64,000 nt of DNA, taken from contig NZ_BAJQ01000002.1 of NCBI RefSeq assembly GCF_000613785.1, positions 88,283 to 152,282 on the forward strand, in the 5' to 3' direction. The notes below the pieces were generated by a model. The model made no database searches and was not told the DNA's origin. It saw only the letters and a list, made by a program, of their open reading frames with translations. Both the position numbers and the translations under genes were made by a program. Below are positions 22,348 to 32,282 of the stretch, piece by piece (the stretch's first letter is position 1; every line of letters begins with the position of its first letter). The stretch comes from Segatella oulorum JCM 14966 (GTDB taxonomy: Bacteria > Bacteroidota > Bacteroidia > Bacteroidales > Bacteroidaceae).

Positions 22348-23222
22348 TTTCTGAGGCCTTTCACGCCCACCAAGAACGCTTTTGCCGAACCAAAGCGCAA
22401 GAAAAGGTCTAATCGCACGGGCACATGGTTGGCATCATCGGTGACATAGAAGTCGACAATGCGCTTGTATTTGCCGTCCTGCAACTCTAAATACGACAGC
22501 CGTAAACAGTTATATTTCACGTCGTTGTCGCCCGTCACCGTGGTTTTTCCTTCGAAACGCAGTTGTGCCGGCTTGCGATCATCACCGTCAACGATGGGGA
22601 AATTCACGACATATCCCGCCTTCCAGTTGGCAGGATTGAACGAACGTGCCCGCAAAAAGATGCTCAACATGTCGTAGACACAGTCGTCATAGCTGTGCTT
22701 TGTCCACGAATTAGTGCCGTCGTTGTGCAACATGTGCTGCTGCACATTGCATTTTCCGCTGCCATACGTGTAAAACACCTCGTCCACTGTGTAACGTTTT
22801 CCCTCGCGTGCACCCTTGCGAAAATACAGAGGTTCGAGGTCGAGCGAGTTGTAACAGAGCAACGTGTCGCGCAACACAAACACATTGTCGACACGATTAC
22901 TGCCGCGTGTTATCAAGCTGGCGCGATAGGCATCCTTACCTTTATAACGGCTTTGCACAATCGACATGCTGGCCGTTCCCGCCTTTACCCACACGAATTT
23001 CCAGTTGTAATAGAGGTTGTAGGACAGAAACTCGCCCGACTTAAAGGCGGTGTTGCGAAACTTGCAGGGTGAGTCGCCCGCGTCATGCGTGGCTGAAGGT
23101 GCTGCCGCGTGCAGCATAAAACTTGACAAAGTGATGGTCATGAGACCCAAACCAACCCCCAGCAGCCACGCTGCATAGCGGGGTTTGCGAGGCGATTTAT
23201 TTTTTCCTTTCTGTGTTGTCAT
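22344..23222 (-). CDS. DUF3108 domain-containing secreted protein
   Basis: 292-residue protein with a basic N-terminus and one membrane-spanning signal (YAAWLLGVGLGLMTITLSSF), followed by a beta-rich domain beginning GEFLSYNLYYNWKFVWVKAGTASM, typical of DUF3108. The function of the family is unknown; members are usually envelope proteins. It is the last gene downstream of the GH3 / Ig-like lipoprotein pair, but a 225-base gap with a 22-bp repeat array separates them, so co-transcription is uncertain. Its stop overlaps that of the sirtuin gene. Confidence 0.8.
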   Translation of the reverse strand: MTTQKGKNKSPRKPRYAAWLLGVGLGLMTITLSSFMLHAAAPSATHDAGDSPCKFRNTAFKSGEFLSYNLYYNWKFVWVKAGTASMSIVQSRYKGKDAYRASLITRGSNRVDNVFVLRDTLLCYNSLDLEPLYFRKGAREGKRYTVDEVFYTYGSGKCNVQQHMLHNDGTNSWTKHSYDDCVYDMLSIFLRARSFNPANWKAGYVVNFPIVDGDDRKPAQLRFEGKTTVTGDNDVKYNCLRLSYLELQDGKYKRIVDFYVTDDANHVPVRLDLFLRFGSAKAFLVGVKGLRN

Positions 23223-23287
23223 ATCCTTTTATGTTTAATCTTTTTCTTCAATTTTTCTTCGTTCCTCTTTTGTGCCGCCCTAAAAGC

Positions 23288-23353
23288 CATGCTTTTGCGG
23301 CGTAAAGACGCATGGATTGTGCGCCAAAATGGTGCAGATTGCCGCCCCATTCG
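23288..23353 (-). repeat. 22-bp periodic repeat in reverse orientation, three units
   Basis: Read on the minus strand, units cover 23332-23353, 23310-23331 and 23288-23309, with CATTTTGGCG and GGCAATCTGC blocks matching the family consensus. A more diverged copy may occupy 23354-23375. It lies between two same-strand genes. Confidence 0.65.
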
Positions 23354-23447
23354 CATGCTTTTACTCCGGCTGAAGCATGCCCTGTGCATCGCAACCGGCA
23401 GCTTTGGGCGCCGGGACTGCCACCAAAAGACGCAGCTGCCCACCCAC

Positions 23448-25456
23448 TTAGGGTTTATATTCAATGCCCAAACTGCGGGCGCGCTCGGCATTTCGATGCT
23501 GAATGGTCTTCTGCTTGTCGGCCTTCTGCTGCGTGATGGCGGCGGGTTTCTGCGCATAAAGCGGCACGGCCGTGGGGTTCCACGTCTCGTTCACATCCCA
23601 TTTCGCCTTGCATTCTATCTTCCCCGGATAATAATACACGGCCTCGGGCTGCCGCTGAGTGGCATAATCGCCCGTGTCCCACACGCCATTATGGTTGTCA
23701 TCGACAAACAAACGCAGGTAATAGGTGTCGGGAACGACATAGAAAAACTCCGCGCGGCCGTCGGCAGCCCGCGCCGTTTTCACCACCTTGTCGCTCTTGT
23801 CGAGCAGCGACACCACGCAATCTTTGCCCTCCATGCCGGCGAGCGTGATGAACAGCGTGCTGTATTCATCGAGGGTTTTCACCTTAAATCCCTGTTTAAA
23901 CTTTTTCGAAATGGCACCGTAGATGTCGGCAAACGCCAAACTATCGGTCTCGAAACTATACTCCTGTCCGGGCTTCCACTCGCCCAACAGCTCATAGTCT
24001 GTGCCATATTTCAGCGAGTCGGGGCGCACCAACTGCCCCAAAGCGTTGCGCCGCGCGACGGGTTTCAGTTCATAACGCGCCCGATACCACAGCGTGTCGA
24101 CTTTGGTATAGAGGTGCACCTTGCTCGTGTCGATGGTGGCCAACGGCGTGTTGAAATGCAACAACACGTTTTTATCGGGGGCGAAATCGCTCGAGATGTC
24201 GGCCTGCATCGTCACCATTTCGGGCGGATAGGCCGTCTCATAGGGTTCGTCGCGCTTTTTCTTTTTCTCCTGTTGTTTTTGCCATTGCTCAAAAGCCTTT
24301 TGCTTTTGCTTCATCCGTTGCGCATAGGTCACTTTCGACAGCACCTCCAATGTGTCGGTATGTGCCACGAGTTGGCCGAGCGAGTCGGTGCGCATGTAGG
24401 TCAATTCCATGCGCAACGTGTCTTGATTCACCAAGGCCGTGTCGCGCAACCAATAGTCGATGGTGTCGTTTTTGGCGTGGGCAATGGGGATGAAGGCGTT
24501 GTGGGCGTTGAAATTCAGCCCTTGATGGTGGGCAAATGCTTGTCGCCATAGCTGAAATTCACCGTGAAATGGTTGGCCTCTTTGCGGTTGACGCTGAGCA
24601 GATAGCGATTGGTCTGCACCTCTTGAAAGGCCGCAAGCGCAATGTCATCGGGCAGGAAATGGGTGTAGCCCACGCGCTTGATGTCGGCAATGTGGAGCGA
24701 ATCGCGCCACACGGTGTCCTGTCTGACGTCAGCTTTATAGGCAGTTTGAAGCGTGTCGTGGTTGAAAGCAATCTTCTCACTCTTTTGGTTGAACTGATAG
24801 TTGCCATCCATATCCTGCAAGGCATAGATGCGATAGGTGCCCGATTTCACGCCTTTGATGACAAAATGGCCGCGGCTGTCGGTGCGACTCACACGCAACA
24901 TGGGCAGCGTTTGAAAGGCCGAGTCGGATAGATTGGCATACAGCCCCACCAAAATGCCCTTCACCGGCTCAAGGTTTTCGGCCGCCACAACATAGCCCGA
25001 CACCTGCATTGTGTCGATGGTTTCGCCGGTAGAGAAACTGTAAGTGTAGTTGCCTAAGGGGTTTCCCTCGTTATTATCGCTGATGGCATCGCTGAAATCA
25101 ATGGTGTAGGTGGTGTTGCGTTGGAGCGAGTCCAACAGCTTCACTTCAATAGTTTTACCCGTGGCTTTGATTTCGGGCATCTGTAATTGGGGCGGCGAAA
25201 CAATCACTTTCTCGGTGGCATTGTCGATTTTGACAAACTCGTTGAAGTTGATTCTGATTTTACGCTGCTTCACATTGGTGCCCTGATCAGCTGGTTCTGC
25301 ACCCACAACGTGCGGCGGTGTCTCGTCATACCAGCCGCCATCGGGGTTGCCCATGCGTGCACATGCGGCCAAACAGGCCACAAGCAGCACTGCAAAGAGC
25401 ACTGTGAGACTGCTCCACCGCTTGCGATATATCGAACAATTATTGGCTTTTTTCAT
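23448..25456 (-). CDS. Ig-like (SbsA-type) domain lipoprotein, one-base frameshift
   Basis: Envelope lipoprotein of about 669 residues if the frame is restored. The signal ends at LLVACLAAC, and the mature start (RMGNPDGGWYDETPP) is typical of Bacteroidota proteins with a bacterial Ig-like domain (TNVKQRKIRINFNEFVKIDN). A carboxypeptidase-regulatory-like segment follows. The frame stops at KHLPTIKG (TGA at 24515-24517). Adding one base to AAGGGCTGAATTTC restores G-L-N-F-N-A-H-N-A-F and reads on to 23448. The second half holds a Lys/Gln-rich coiled stretch and a further Ig-like unit. It starts 16 bases after GH3. Function is unknown, and the break is probably a sequencing deletion. Confidence 0.8.
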
Positions 25457-25472
25457 ACCTTACGTTATAGAA

Positions 25473-26999
25473 CTACTCCGCCATGAGGTTGGAATGGTCA
25501 AACGAGAGCAGCGCCTCGATGTTCTTTCGACTGTTGCTCAAGCGCGGCACTTTGTGTTGTCCGCCCAATTTTCCGTTGGCTTTCATCCAGTCGTTAAACA
25601 GTCCTTTGCGCGCCACAATCACCTCTAACGGCTGCAAGGTGATGTCATGAAAGCGCTTAGCTTCGTAGTCGCTGTTGAGGGTTTGCAGCTGCTGGTCCAA
25701 CAGTTCGGCAAAATGGGCGATGGAGTTGGGCGGCGTAGCAAACTCAATGAGCCACTGATGGCGGCATTTTGCCTGCTCATTCATAAACACGGGCGCAGCG
25801 GTATATTCGCGCACTTCGGCACCTGTTTGCGCACAAGCATAGGCCAATCCCTGCTCGGCATTGTCCATAATGAGCTCTTCGCCAAAGGCATTGATGAAAT
25901 ATTTGGTGCGCCCGGTGATGATAAATTTATAGGGTTGGGTGCTTGTGAAGCTCACGGTGTCGCCAATGGCATAACGCCACAGGCCGCAACTCGTGGTGAT
26001 GAGCATGGCATAGTTGACGCCTGTCTGCACGCCTTCCAAGGGGATGATGGTGGGATGTTCGCTTCCAAACTCGCTCATGGGAATGAATTCGTAGAACACA
26101 TCGTAGTCGACCATCAGCAAAAGGCTCTTGTCGGCGGGGTCGCTTTGTATGCCAAAGAAACCTTCACTGGCGTTGTAGGTCTCCATATAGTGCATGTTGG
26201 GGCTGGTGATGAGCTGCTCGTATTGCGAGCGATAGGGCGTGAAAGCGATGCCGCCGTGAAAAAATACTTCCAAATTGGGCCACACTTCTTCCAAATGTTG
26301 CTTGCCCGAGAGTTCCATCACGCGCACCAAAACACTGAGCATCCAGCTCGGCACGCCCGAGATATTCGTGACATTTTTGTGCAGACATTCGTGGGCTATG
26401 CGGTCGCGTTTCAGTTCGAAATCGCTCAACAGTGCCGTTTGTTTCTTCGGCACCCGCACGAGATTGGCCAAGGGGTTGATATTCTCTATCAAGATAGCAC
26501 TGAGGTCGCCCACCAAAGAACCTACCCGATTGTAGTTGGAAGCGTGGCTGCCGCCGAGGATAAGGCCGCGCCCATCGAAGAGTTTGCTTGTGGGATGGTT
26601 GCGCAGATAGAGGGCCACGGTGTCGAAACCGCCGGCATAATGAATATGATGTAAGCCCATGTGCGACACGGGAATGAACTTGCTTTTGTCGTTGGTGGTG
26701 CCCGACGATTTGGCAAAGAAACGCACCCGCCCCGGCCAAAGCACATTGTTTTCGCCATGACGCATGCGGTCGATGTCGGCTTTCAATTCTTCATAGCTGT
26801 TCACAGGCACCAACTTAGCAAAGTCATCATACGTTGCCACGCGGTTCATTTGCACCTTTCGGCCATATTCAGTGTTGGCACCTTGCGCCACCAAACGCAT
26901 TAAAACATCGTGCTGCAAGGCGATTGCGGCATCATCATAACGTTCTAATTGCTTTTGGCGCGGCACGAAAACATTGCGCACAATATGGGTTAAACTCAT
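25473..26999 (-). CDS. GH3 family protein (auxin-responsive GH3 fold)
   Basis: 508-residue member of the GH3 acyl-adenylate-forming family, named for plant hormone-amino acid conjugases; bacterial members have no established substrate. Seen here are the adenylate motif AKSSGTTNDKSKFIPVS (about residue 95), GVPSWMLSVL, YNASEGFFGIQ and the C-terminal INAFGEELIMDNAE. Length is normal. It leads an operon with the Ig-like lipoprotein, from a -7 box 25 bases upstream of its start. Conjugation of an amino acid to a small carboxylate is the family reaction, and its use here is unknown. Confidence 0.88.
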   Translation of the reverse strand: MSLTHIVRNVFVPRQKQLERYDDAAIALQHDVLMRLVAQGANTEYGRKVQMNRVATYDDFAKLVPVNSYEELKADIDRMRHGENNVLWPGRVRFFAKSSGTTNDKSKFIPVSHMGLHHIHYAGGFDTVALYLRNHPTSKLFDGRGLILGGSHASNYNRVGSLVGDLSAILIENINPLANLVRVPKKQTALLSDFELKRDRIAHECLHKNVTNISGVPSWMLSVLVRVMELSGKQHLEEVWPNLEVFFHGGIAFTPYRSQYEQLITSPNMHYMETYNASEGFFGIQSDPADKSLLLMVDYDVFYEFIPMSEFGSEHPTIIPLEGVQTGVNYAMLITTSCGLWRYAIGDTVSFTSTQPYKFIITGRTKYFINAFGEELIMDNAEQGLAYACAQTGAEVREYTAAPVFMNEQAKCRHQWLIEFATPPNSIAHFAELLDQQLQTLNSDYEAKRFHDITLQPLEVIVARKGLFNDWMKANGKLGGQHKVPRLSNSRKNIEALLSFDHSNLMAE

Positions 27000-27023
27000 C
27001 TTTTTTCCATCTCAAATGAATTG

Positions 27024-27031
27024 CAAATTTA
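27024..27031 (-). promoter_or_regulatory. Promoter -7 box for the GH3 operon
   Basis: TAAATTTG on the minus strand, 24 bases upstream of the GH3 start. Confidence 0.6.
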
Positions 27032-27235
27032 GTGCAATCTTCTGAAAAAAGGGCATGATTTAGCAATTTTAAGAAACCCACGCACCCCCAACTCGCCCAT
27101 ATAACCAGGAGAAAACGGCTTATGTGGTTACACCTTATTATATATAGCCATGCCAAAACAAATTGTATTGCGACGCAATGGCACCGATTTTATGCGTCAT
27201 ATCAGTAGCCATCTTACACAATTACGACAAAAAAA

Positions 27236-27267
27236 TTTGGATATTCCATGAATAAAACTTATCTTTG
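27236..27267 (+). promoter_or_regulatory. Promoter of the tRNA-Gly/tRNA-Leu unit
   Basis: TTTG at 27236-27239 and TATCTTTG at 27260-27267 with a 20-base spacer: a full-consensus Bacteroidota promoter, 11 bases before the first tRNA. Confidence 0.85.
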
Positions 27268-27278
27268 CACCACTGTTT

Positions 27279-27351
<73 letters not shown>

Positions 27352-27382
27352 CGATTTGTTAATATCTAAGGAGCAATCCGAT

Positions 27383-27467
27383 GCCGCAATGGTGGAATTG
27401 GTAGACACGAGGGACTTAAAATCCTTGGCCAGAAATGGCTGTGCGGGTTCGAGTCCCGCTCGCGGCA
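27383..27467 (+). tRNA. tRNA-Leu (TAA)
   Basis: Class II tRNA with a long variable arm, anticodon loop CTTAAAA and T arm GGGTTCGAGTCCC. The acceptor GCCGCAA / TCGCGGC contains one A-C mismatch at pair 6-67, either natural or a base error. It lies 31 bases after tRNA-Gly, in the same transcript. Confidence 0.93.
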
Positions 27468-27491
27468 CATCACTTTAAAGATGTATACATT

Positions 27492-29162
27492 ATGAACAGA
27501 AACCTTATTCTTACGCTATCTGCATGCGCTTTTCTCTCACTAACTTCGTGTTCGAAATTAGGTAAGTTGACGGCTGATAATTTTTCAGTCAGTCCACAGC
27601 CGTTAGAAGCGGTTGGAGGAAAGGTTCCTGCGACGATAGAAGGGCAGTTTCCCGAGAAGTTTATGAACAAAAAAGCCACGGTAACCGTTATTCCCGAGCT
27701 ACATTATGGCAACGGACAAGTGGCAAGAGGCGAAAGCACAACCTTCCAAGGCGAGAAGGTGATGGGCAACGATCGCACGATTTCTTATCGCTTAGGCGGT
27801 CGCTACACGATGAAAGCCAACTTCAACTATGTGCCCGAGATGCAGAAGAGCGACATGTATTTGGCGTTCAATGCAACCATTGGCAACAAGAAAGTGGAAG
27901 TGCCTGCATTGAAAGTGGGTTATGGTGTGATTGCCACCGCCGAGCTTTATCGCCGCACCATTCGTCAAGGTGGGGCCTGTTTGGCGCTCGACTCGTTCCA
28001 ACGTGTGCTCAACAAGCAGCAGGAAGCCAACGTGAAGTTTCTCATTAACCAGGCCAACTTGCGCAGCAACGAGTTGAAAAACAACAGCGTGAAAGAGTTT
28101 GTTGCAATGCTGAAACGCATCAATGCCGACCGCGAAGGCTTGGCTATCAAGAATGTTGAGGTGAAAGCCTATGCTTCTCCTGATGGCGGTTACGCCTTCA
28201 ACGACAAGTTAGCCAACAAGCGTCAGAACGTAAGTGAGGGCTATGTGAAGCAGCAACTCAAAGGCAACAAGATGCAAGCTGACATCGATGCGCACTACAC
28301 CGCGCAAGACTGGGAGGGCTTTATGAAGCTCGTTCAGGCCAGCAACATCCAGGATAAGGACGTGATTTTGCGTGTGTTGTCGATGTATAAAGACCCACAA
28401 GAACGCGAACAGCAAATCAGAAACATGAGCGAAGGGTTCAGAGAGCTGGCCGATGGCATTCTCCCTGAGTTGCGTCGCAGCCGTTTGATTATCAATTATC
28501 AGGTGATTGGGCGCAGCGATGAGCAGATTAAGCAGCAATATGCAGCCGATCCCACAAAGCTAAGTTTGGAAGAATTGCTCTACTTGGCAGCGTTAGAGGA
28601 TCAGGTTTCGACCAAAGAAGCGATTTATAAGAAGACCATTCAGTTGCATAAGAACGACTTCCGTGCCTATAACAACTTGGCCGCTTTGGCCTTAAACAAA
28701 GGTGATGAAGCCACAGCCGAGCGCTATTTGAGCCAGGCTTTGCGCTGCAACAGCAAAGCACCCGAGGCCTTTGCCAACAAAGCTTATATTGACTTGACAC
28801 ACGGACGCGCGGCACAAGCAGAACAAAATCTTGCCAATGCCACCGAAGCGAATGGCTTTAACGAGATTTTAGGCGCATTGAACATCGCACGAGGCAATTA
28901 TGCTAACGCCACCGAAGAGCTGTTTAACAACAACAACAGCGCGGCTTTGGCACAGTTGCTCAACAAGAACTACATGGCAGCCGAGCAGACTTTGAATGCC
29001 ATTCAGCAGGGCGATGCCATGACAAGCTATCTGAAAGCCATTCTCTATGCACGTCAAGGAAAGCGCGATGCTGCTCAACAAGCGCTCCAACAGGCATTGC
29101 AACAAGATGCCACTTTGCGCACCTATGCCGAAAACGACTTAGAATTGGCGAACATTCGTTAA
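27492..29162 (+). CDS. Lipoprotein with OmpA-like and TPR domains
   Basis: 556-residue envelope lipoprotein: the signal MNRNLILTLSACAFLSLTSC ends in a lipobox, which fixes the start at 27492. A beta-rich N-terminal part is followed by an OmpA-like peptidoglycan-associating segment (VKAYASPDGGYAFNDKLANKR, about residues 225-245). The C-terminal third is a series of TPR helices (YNNLAALALNKGDEATAERYLSQA, then similar units) with Ala/Gln-rich ends. It lies 24 bases after tRNA-Leu and may partly be read from the tRNA promoter. The next gene starts at its stop codon (shared A). A structural link between outer membrane and cell wall is plausible; no specific complex is shown. Confidence 0.85.
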   Translation: MNRNLILTLSACAFLSLTSCSKLGKLTADNFSVSPQPLEAVGGKVPATIEGQFPEKFMNKKATVTVIPELHYGNGQVARGESTTFQGEKVMGNDRTISYRLGGRYTMKANFNYVPEMQKSDMYLAFNATIGNKKVEVPALKVGYGVIATAELYRRTIRQGGACLALDSFQRVLNKQQEANVKFLINQANLRSNELKNNSVKEFVAMLKRINADREGLAIKNVEVKAYASPDGGYAFNDKLANKRQNVSEGYVKQQLKGNKMQADIDAHYTAQDWEGFMKLVQASNIQDKDVILRVLSMYKDPQEREQQIRNMSEGFRELADGILPELRRSRLIINYQVIGRSDEQIKQQYAADPTKLSLEELLYLAALEDQVSTKEAIYKKTIQLHKNDFRAYNNLAALALNKGDEATAERYLSQALRCNSKAPEAFANKAYIDLTHGRAAQAEQNLANATEANGFNEILGALNIARGNYANATEELFNNNNSAALAQLLNKNYMAAEQTLNAIQQGDAMTSYLKAILYARQGKRDAAQQALQQALQQDATLRTYAENDLELANIR

Positions 29163-30172
29163 TGAAACAAATTTACATCCTGATACTGCTCATCTTGGGT
29201 TTTGTATCGTGTAGCACCGACAAGAAGCATTTTTCCTTCGACGGTCGCTTAACGAACATCAACCAAGGTGAGTTTTATGTGTATGCCTTAGACGATGCTT
29301 CGGCGGGTTTAGACACCGTGAAGGTGGAGGCAGGGCGCTTCTCTTATGAGATGCCTTGCACCAAACCCAGTATCTTGATGTTGGTGTTTCCCAACTTTTC
29401 CGAGCAGCCTATCTTCGCCGAACCCGGCAAATCGGTTGATGTGAAGGGCGACGCCTCGCACTTAAAAGAGTTGGAAGTGACGGGAAGCAAGACCAATGAG
29501 CTGATGAATAAGTTTCGTCAGCAGATTGCAAATGCTTCACCTCCCGAGATGGAACGCTATGCCGCGCAGTTCATTGCCGACCATCCCGAGTCGCCTGTCG
29601 GGGCTTATTTAGTGACGAAATATTTCATCAAGACGCCTCGTGCCAACTACAACAAGGCACTTTCGCTCATCAACATGCTGCTCAAGGCACAGCCCGAATA
29701 TGGCTATCTGCGCCTGTTGCAGGGCCAACTCAAATCGCTTGCTGCCTTAGAGAAGGGCACCTTGCCCAACTTCTCGGCACGCGATATCAACGGGAAAGCC
29801 ATTGATGTGAAGGCATTGCGCACGGCTCCGGTGGCCGTTCTCTACACATGGGCCACGTGGAATTACGATTACAACATGCTGAACAGCCGCCTCAACGACA
29901 GCTATCAGCGTGCCAATGGCCAGCTGAAAGTCGTTGGATTTAACCTCGATGCAAGCCGAAGTGACTGCCGACGGAGCCTTGAAAGTCAGTCGATTGCTTG
30001 GCCCACGGTGAACGATCAGCAACTGTTCAACAGTCCAACGCTGCAACTGCTCGGCCTAAACACCGTGCCCGACAACCTCGTTTTACAACGGGGACGCATC
30101 GTAGCGCATGGCCTTTCTATCGAACAACTGATGAAGAAGGTGGACGAACTGCTGCCCAAGACGGCACCGTAA
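29162..30172 (+). CDS. Thioredoxin-fold lipoprotein lacking the CxxC pair (DUF4369-like)
   Basis: 336-residue lipoprotein (signal MKQIYILILLILGFVSC). The N-terminal half has the DUF4369 pattern (FDGRLTNINQGEFYVYALDD), and the C-terminal half a TlpA/thioredoxin fold (LPNFSARDINGKAIDVKAL, VAVLYTWATW). Where a redox CxxC would follow TW, the sequence is N-Y-D-Y, so it cannot act as a dithiol oxidoreductase. The only later cysteine is in RSDCRRS. The start codon shares its A with the preceding stop, so it is coupled to the OmpA/TPR lipoprotein, and a joint scaffold or binding role is a fair guess. Confidence 0.83.
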   Translation: MKQIYILILLILGFVSCSTDKKHFSFDGRLTNINQGEFYVYALDDASAGLDTVKVEAGRFSYEMPCTKPSILMLVFPNFSEQPIFAEPGKSVDVKGDASHLKELEVTGSKTNELMNKFRQQIANASPPEMERYAAQFIADHPESPVGAYLVTKYFIKTPRANYNKALSLINMLLKAQPEYGYLRLLQGQLKSLAALEKGTLPNFSARDINGKAIDVKALRTAPVAVLYTWATWNYDYNMLNSRLNDSYQRANGQLKVVGFNLDASRSDCRRSLESQSIAWPTVNDQQLFNSPTLQLLGLNTVPDNLVLQRGRIVAHGLSIEQLMKKVDELLPKTAP

Positions 30173-30271
30173 ACGGCAAAAGCAGTCAGCAGATGTCACA
30201 CTTCGTCGCGCATTTGCTACGCCCCACGCCCCTCATCTTCTACACCTAACCATTCATTCCCCCACCACTCC

Positions 30272-31812
30272 ATGTTAGTAAAAACCTATAGTGCTGCCGT
30301 TAATGGGCTCGAAGTGACCACCGTCACGGTGGAAGTGAGTCTCCATCCCGGCGTGATGTACCACCTGACCGGCTTGGGTGACAAGGCTGTTCAAGAGGGA
30401 CGCGACCGCATTGCCGCAGCAATGTTGTTCTGTGGCTATAAGTTTCCACGCGCCGACATCACCATAAACCTTGCGCCTGCCGACCTGAAAAAGGAAGGTA
30501 GTGGCTTTGATTTGCCTTTAGCCATCGCCCTTTTGGCGGCCAACGGCAACCTCCATTCCGACGTGTTAGACCACTATATGCTCGTGGGTGAGCTGAGTTT
30601 AGACGGCCATCTGCAACCCATCAAAGGCGCATTGCCCATCGCTATCCGGGCAAGAGCCGAGAAATTTAAAGGCCTCATCGTGCCCAAAGCCAACGTAAGA
30701 GAGGCCGCTGTGGTGAACAACCTCGACGTTTATGGCATGGAAACAATGGCCGACGTGCTGCAATTCCTCACCCAGCCCGACGCTTTCCAGCCCACTGTCA
30801 TCGACACCCGCAAGGAGTTTTATGAGCAACAAAGTCACTTCGACTTCGATTTCAGCGATGTGAAAGGGCAAGAAAGCGTGAAACGTGCGCTCGAAGTGGC
30901 GGCGGCTGGCGGACACAACCTCATCATGTTGGGGCCTCCGGGCAGCGGAAAATCGATGATGGCCAAGCGACTTCCGTCCATTCTTCCGCCGCTAACCTTG
31001 GCCGAAAGCTCGAGACGACGCAGATACACAGCATCGCCGGGCGCTTAGGTTCGGGCACATCGCTCATCAGTCAGCGCCCCTTCCGCGCGCCCCATCACAC
31101 CATTTCCGAGGTAGCTTTGGTAGGCGGTGGCGCCAATCCCATGCCGGGTGAAATCTCATTAGCCCATCATGGCGTGCTCTTTTGCGACGAGTTGCCCGAG
31201 TTTAATAAACACACTTTAGAGGTGTTGCGGCAGCCATTGGAGGACAGAATGATAACCATCAGCCGCGCAAAATACAACATCACGTTCCCTTGTTCGTTCA
31301 TGTTTGTGGCCAGCATGAACCCCTGTCCGTGCGGCTATTACGGCGATCCGACCCACCATTGCGTGTGCTCGCCGGGGCAAATTCAGCACTACATGAACAA
31401 AATCTCGGGGCCATTGCTCGACCGCATCGACATCCAATGTGAGATAACGCCCGTGCCTTTTGCCGACATCAGTCGCGCAACGCCCGGCGAACCCAGCGCC
31501 ACCATCCGCGAACGGGTGATGAAGGCGCGCGAAATCCAGACCCAACGCTTCAACACCCACAAGGCCATTCACTGCAATGCACAGATGACCGAGCGCATGA
31601 TTCATCAGTATGCCGAGCCCGATGCCGCGGGAATCGAACTGCTCAAGACGGCCATGCAGCGCCTCAGTTTGAGTGCCCGTGCCTACAGTCGCATCCTCAA
31701 AGTGGCGCGCACCATCGCCGATCTCGACGCCAGTGCGCAGGTGTTGCCCCACCATCTCTCAGAAGCCATCAGCTATCGCCAGCTCGATCGGGGCGATTGG
31801 GGCGAGCGATAG
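30272..31812 (+). CDS. comM: ComM-like Mg-chelatase-family AAA ATPase, one-base frameshift
   Basis: AAA+ helicase of the YifB/ComM family, which in naturally transformable bacteria promotes branch migration during integration of incoming DNA. The N-terminal Lon-like domain ([22 protein letters not shown]) is followed by Walker A GPPGSGKS, a zinc-like [20 protein letters not shown] segment and the C-terminal helical domain. The frame breaks at 31007-31010 (AGCT): one added base turns AES-R-R into [15 protein letters not shown] and continues to 31812. Restored length is about 513 residues, as in the family. The deletion matches the window-wide pattern, so the gene is likely intact. Confidence 0.9.
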
Positions 31813-31915
31813 TCAGACAGGCATGCCCGAAGCCGGCAACAATATCGTCCATTTTACTCCGTAATTACAACGTAAATACGGCATAAAGTGAATGGAAAAA
31901 GTGCACTATTCATGC

Positions 31916-32114
31916 TATATTTGTCAGCTCTATCTCCCCAAACGAACGATCATTCCAATCCATCGCACGGCTACGGCCGAAGCATTTATTTACCATTTTG
32001 AAACAATTCTGCCGCGACGAAACGATTGCTTTCATGAGAAGATGGTGTGTAGCCACGGCTGACCAATGAGAAAAAAGAAAACGAAGTGTTCTGCCATGGC
32101 AGAACACTTCGTTT
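31916..32114 (+). ncRNA. Candidate small RNA with own promoter box and terminator
   Basis: The 470-base gap between comM and the C1 peptidase has a TATATTTG box (31916-31923) on the plus strand and a perfect 36-base palindrome (32079-32114) followed by a U-rich run. Between them, about 150 bases hold no convincing open frame. A transcript of roughly 185 bases is possible. The -33 element is poor, and the terminator could also serve the convergent C1 peptidase gene. The rest of the gap (32115-32282) shows nothing. Confidence 0.3.
32079..32114. terminator. Perfect 36-base palindromic terminator
   Basis: 18-bp arms (AAACGAAGTGTTCTGCCA and its exact complement) with A-run on the left and TTTATTTTA on the right, so it can act on both strands. 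Confidence 0.8.
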
Positions 32115-32282
32115 ATTTTATGACACCCTTCCCACCAAAGCGGAAAGCCGATTTTAAGCTATAATATGCTATTTTGAAGAGAATGCCCGACCTCAACGTC
32201 ATGCACGATGCTGAAAAGTTTTTGGAAATAGGCACCACATCGCGAAACCCTCCCCTATACATTGCACCAAGAAGGCAACCCA

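Noticed and set aside
23289..24551. Long plus-strand frame of 420 codons
   Set aside because: It is the antisense shadow of the Ig-like lipoprotein gene and has no protein-like composition of its own.
25647..26654. Long plus-strand frame opposite the GH3 gene
   Set aside because: Antisense shadow of a well-conserved GH3 protein.
31910..32107. Minus-strand frame of 65 codons between comM and the C1 peptidase gene
   Set aside because: It crosses the palindromic terminator and has no start signal or protein-like composition.
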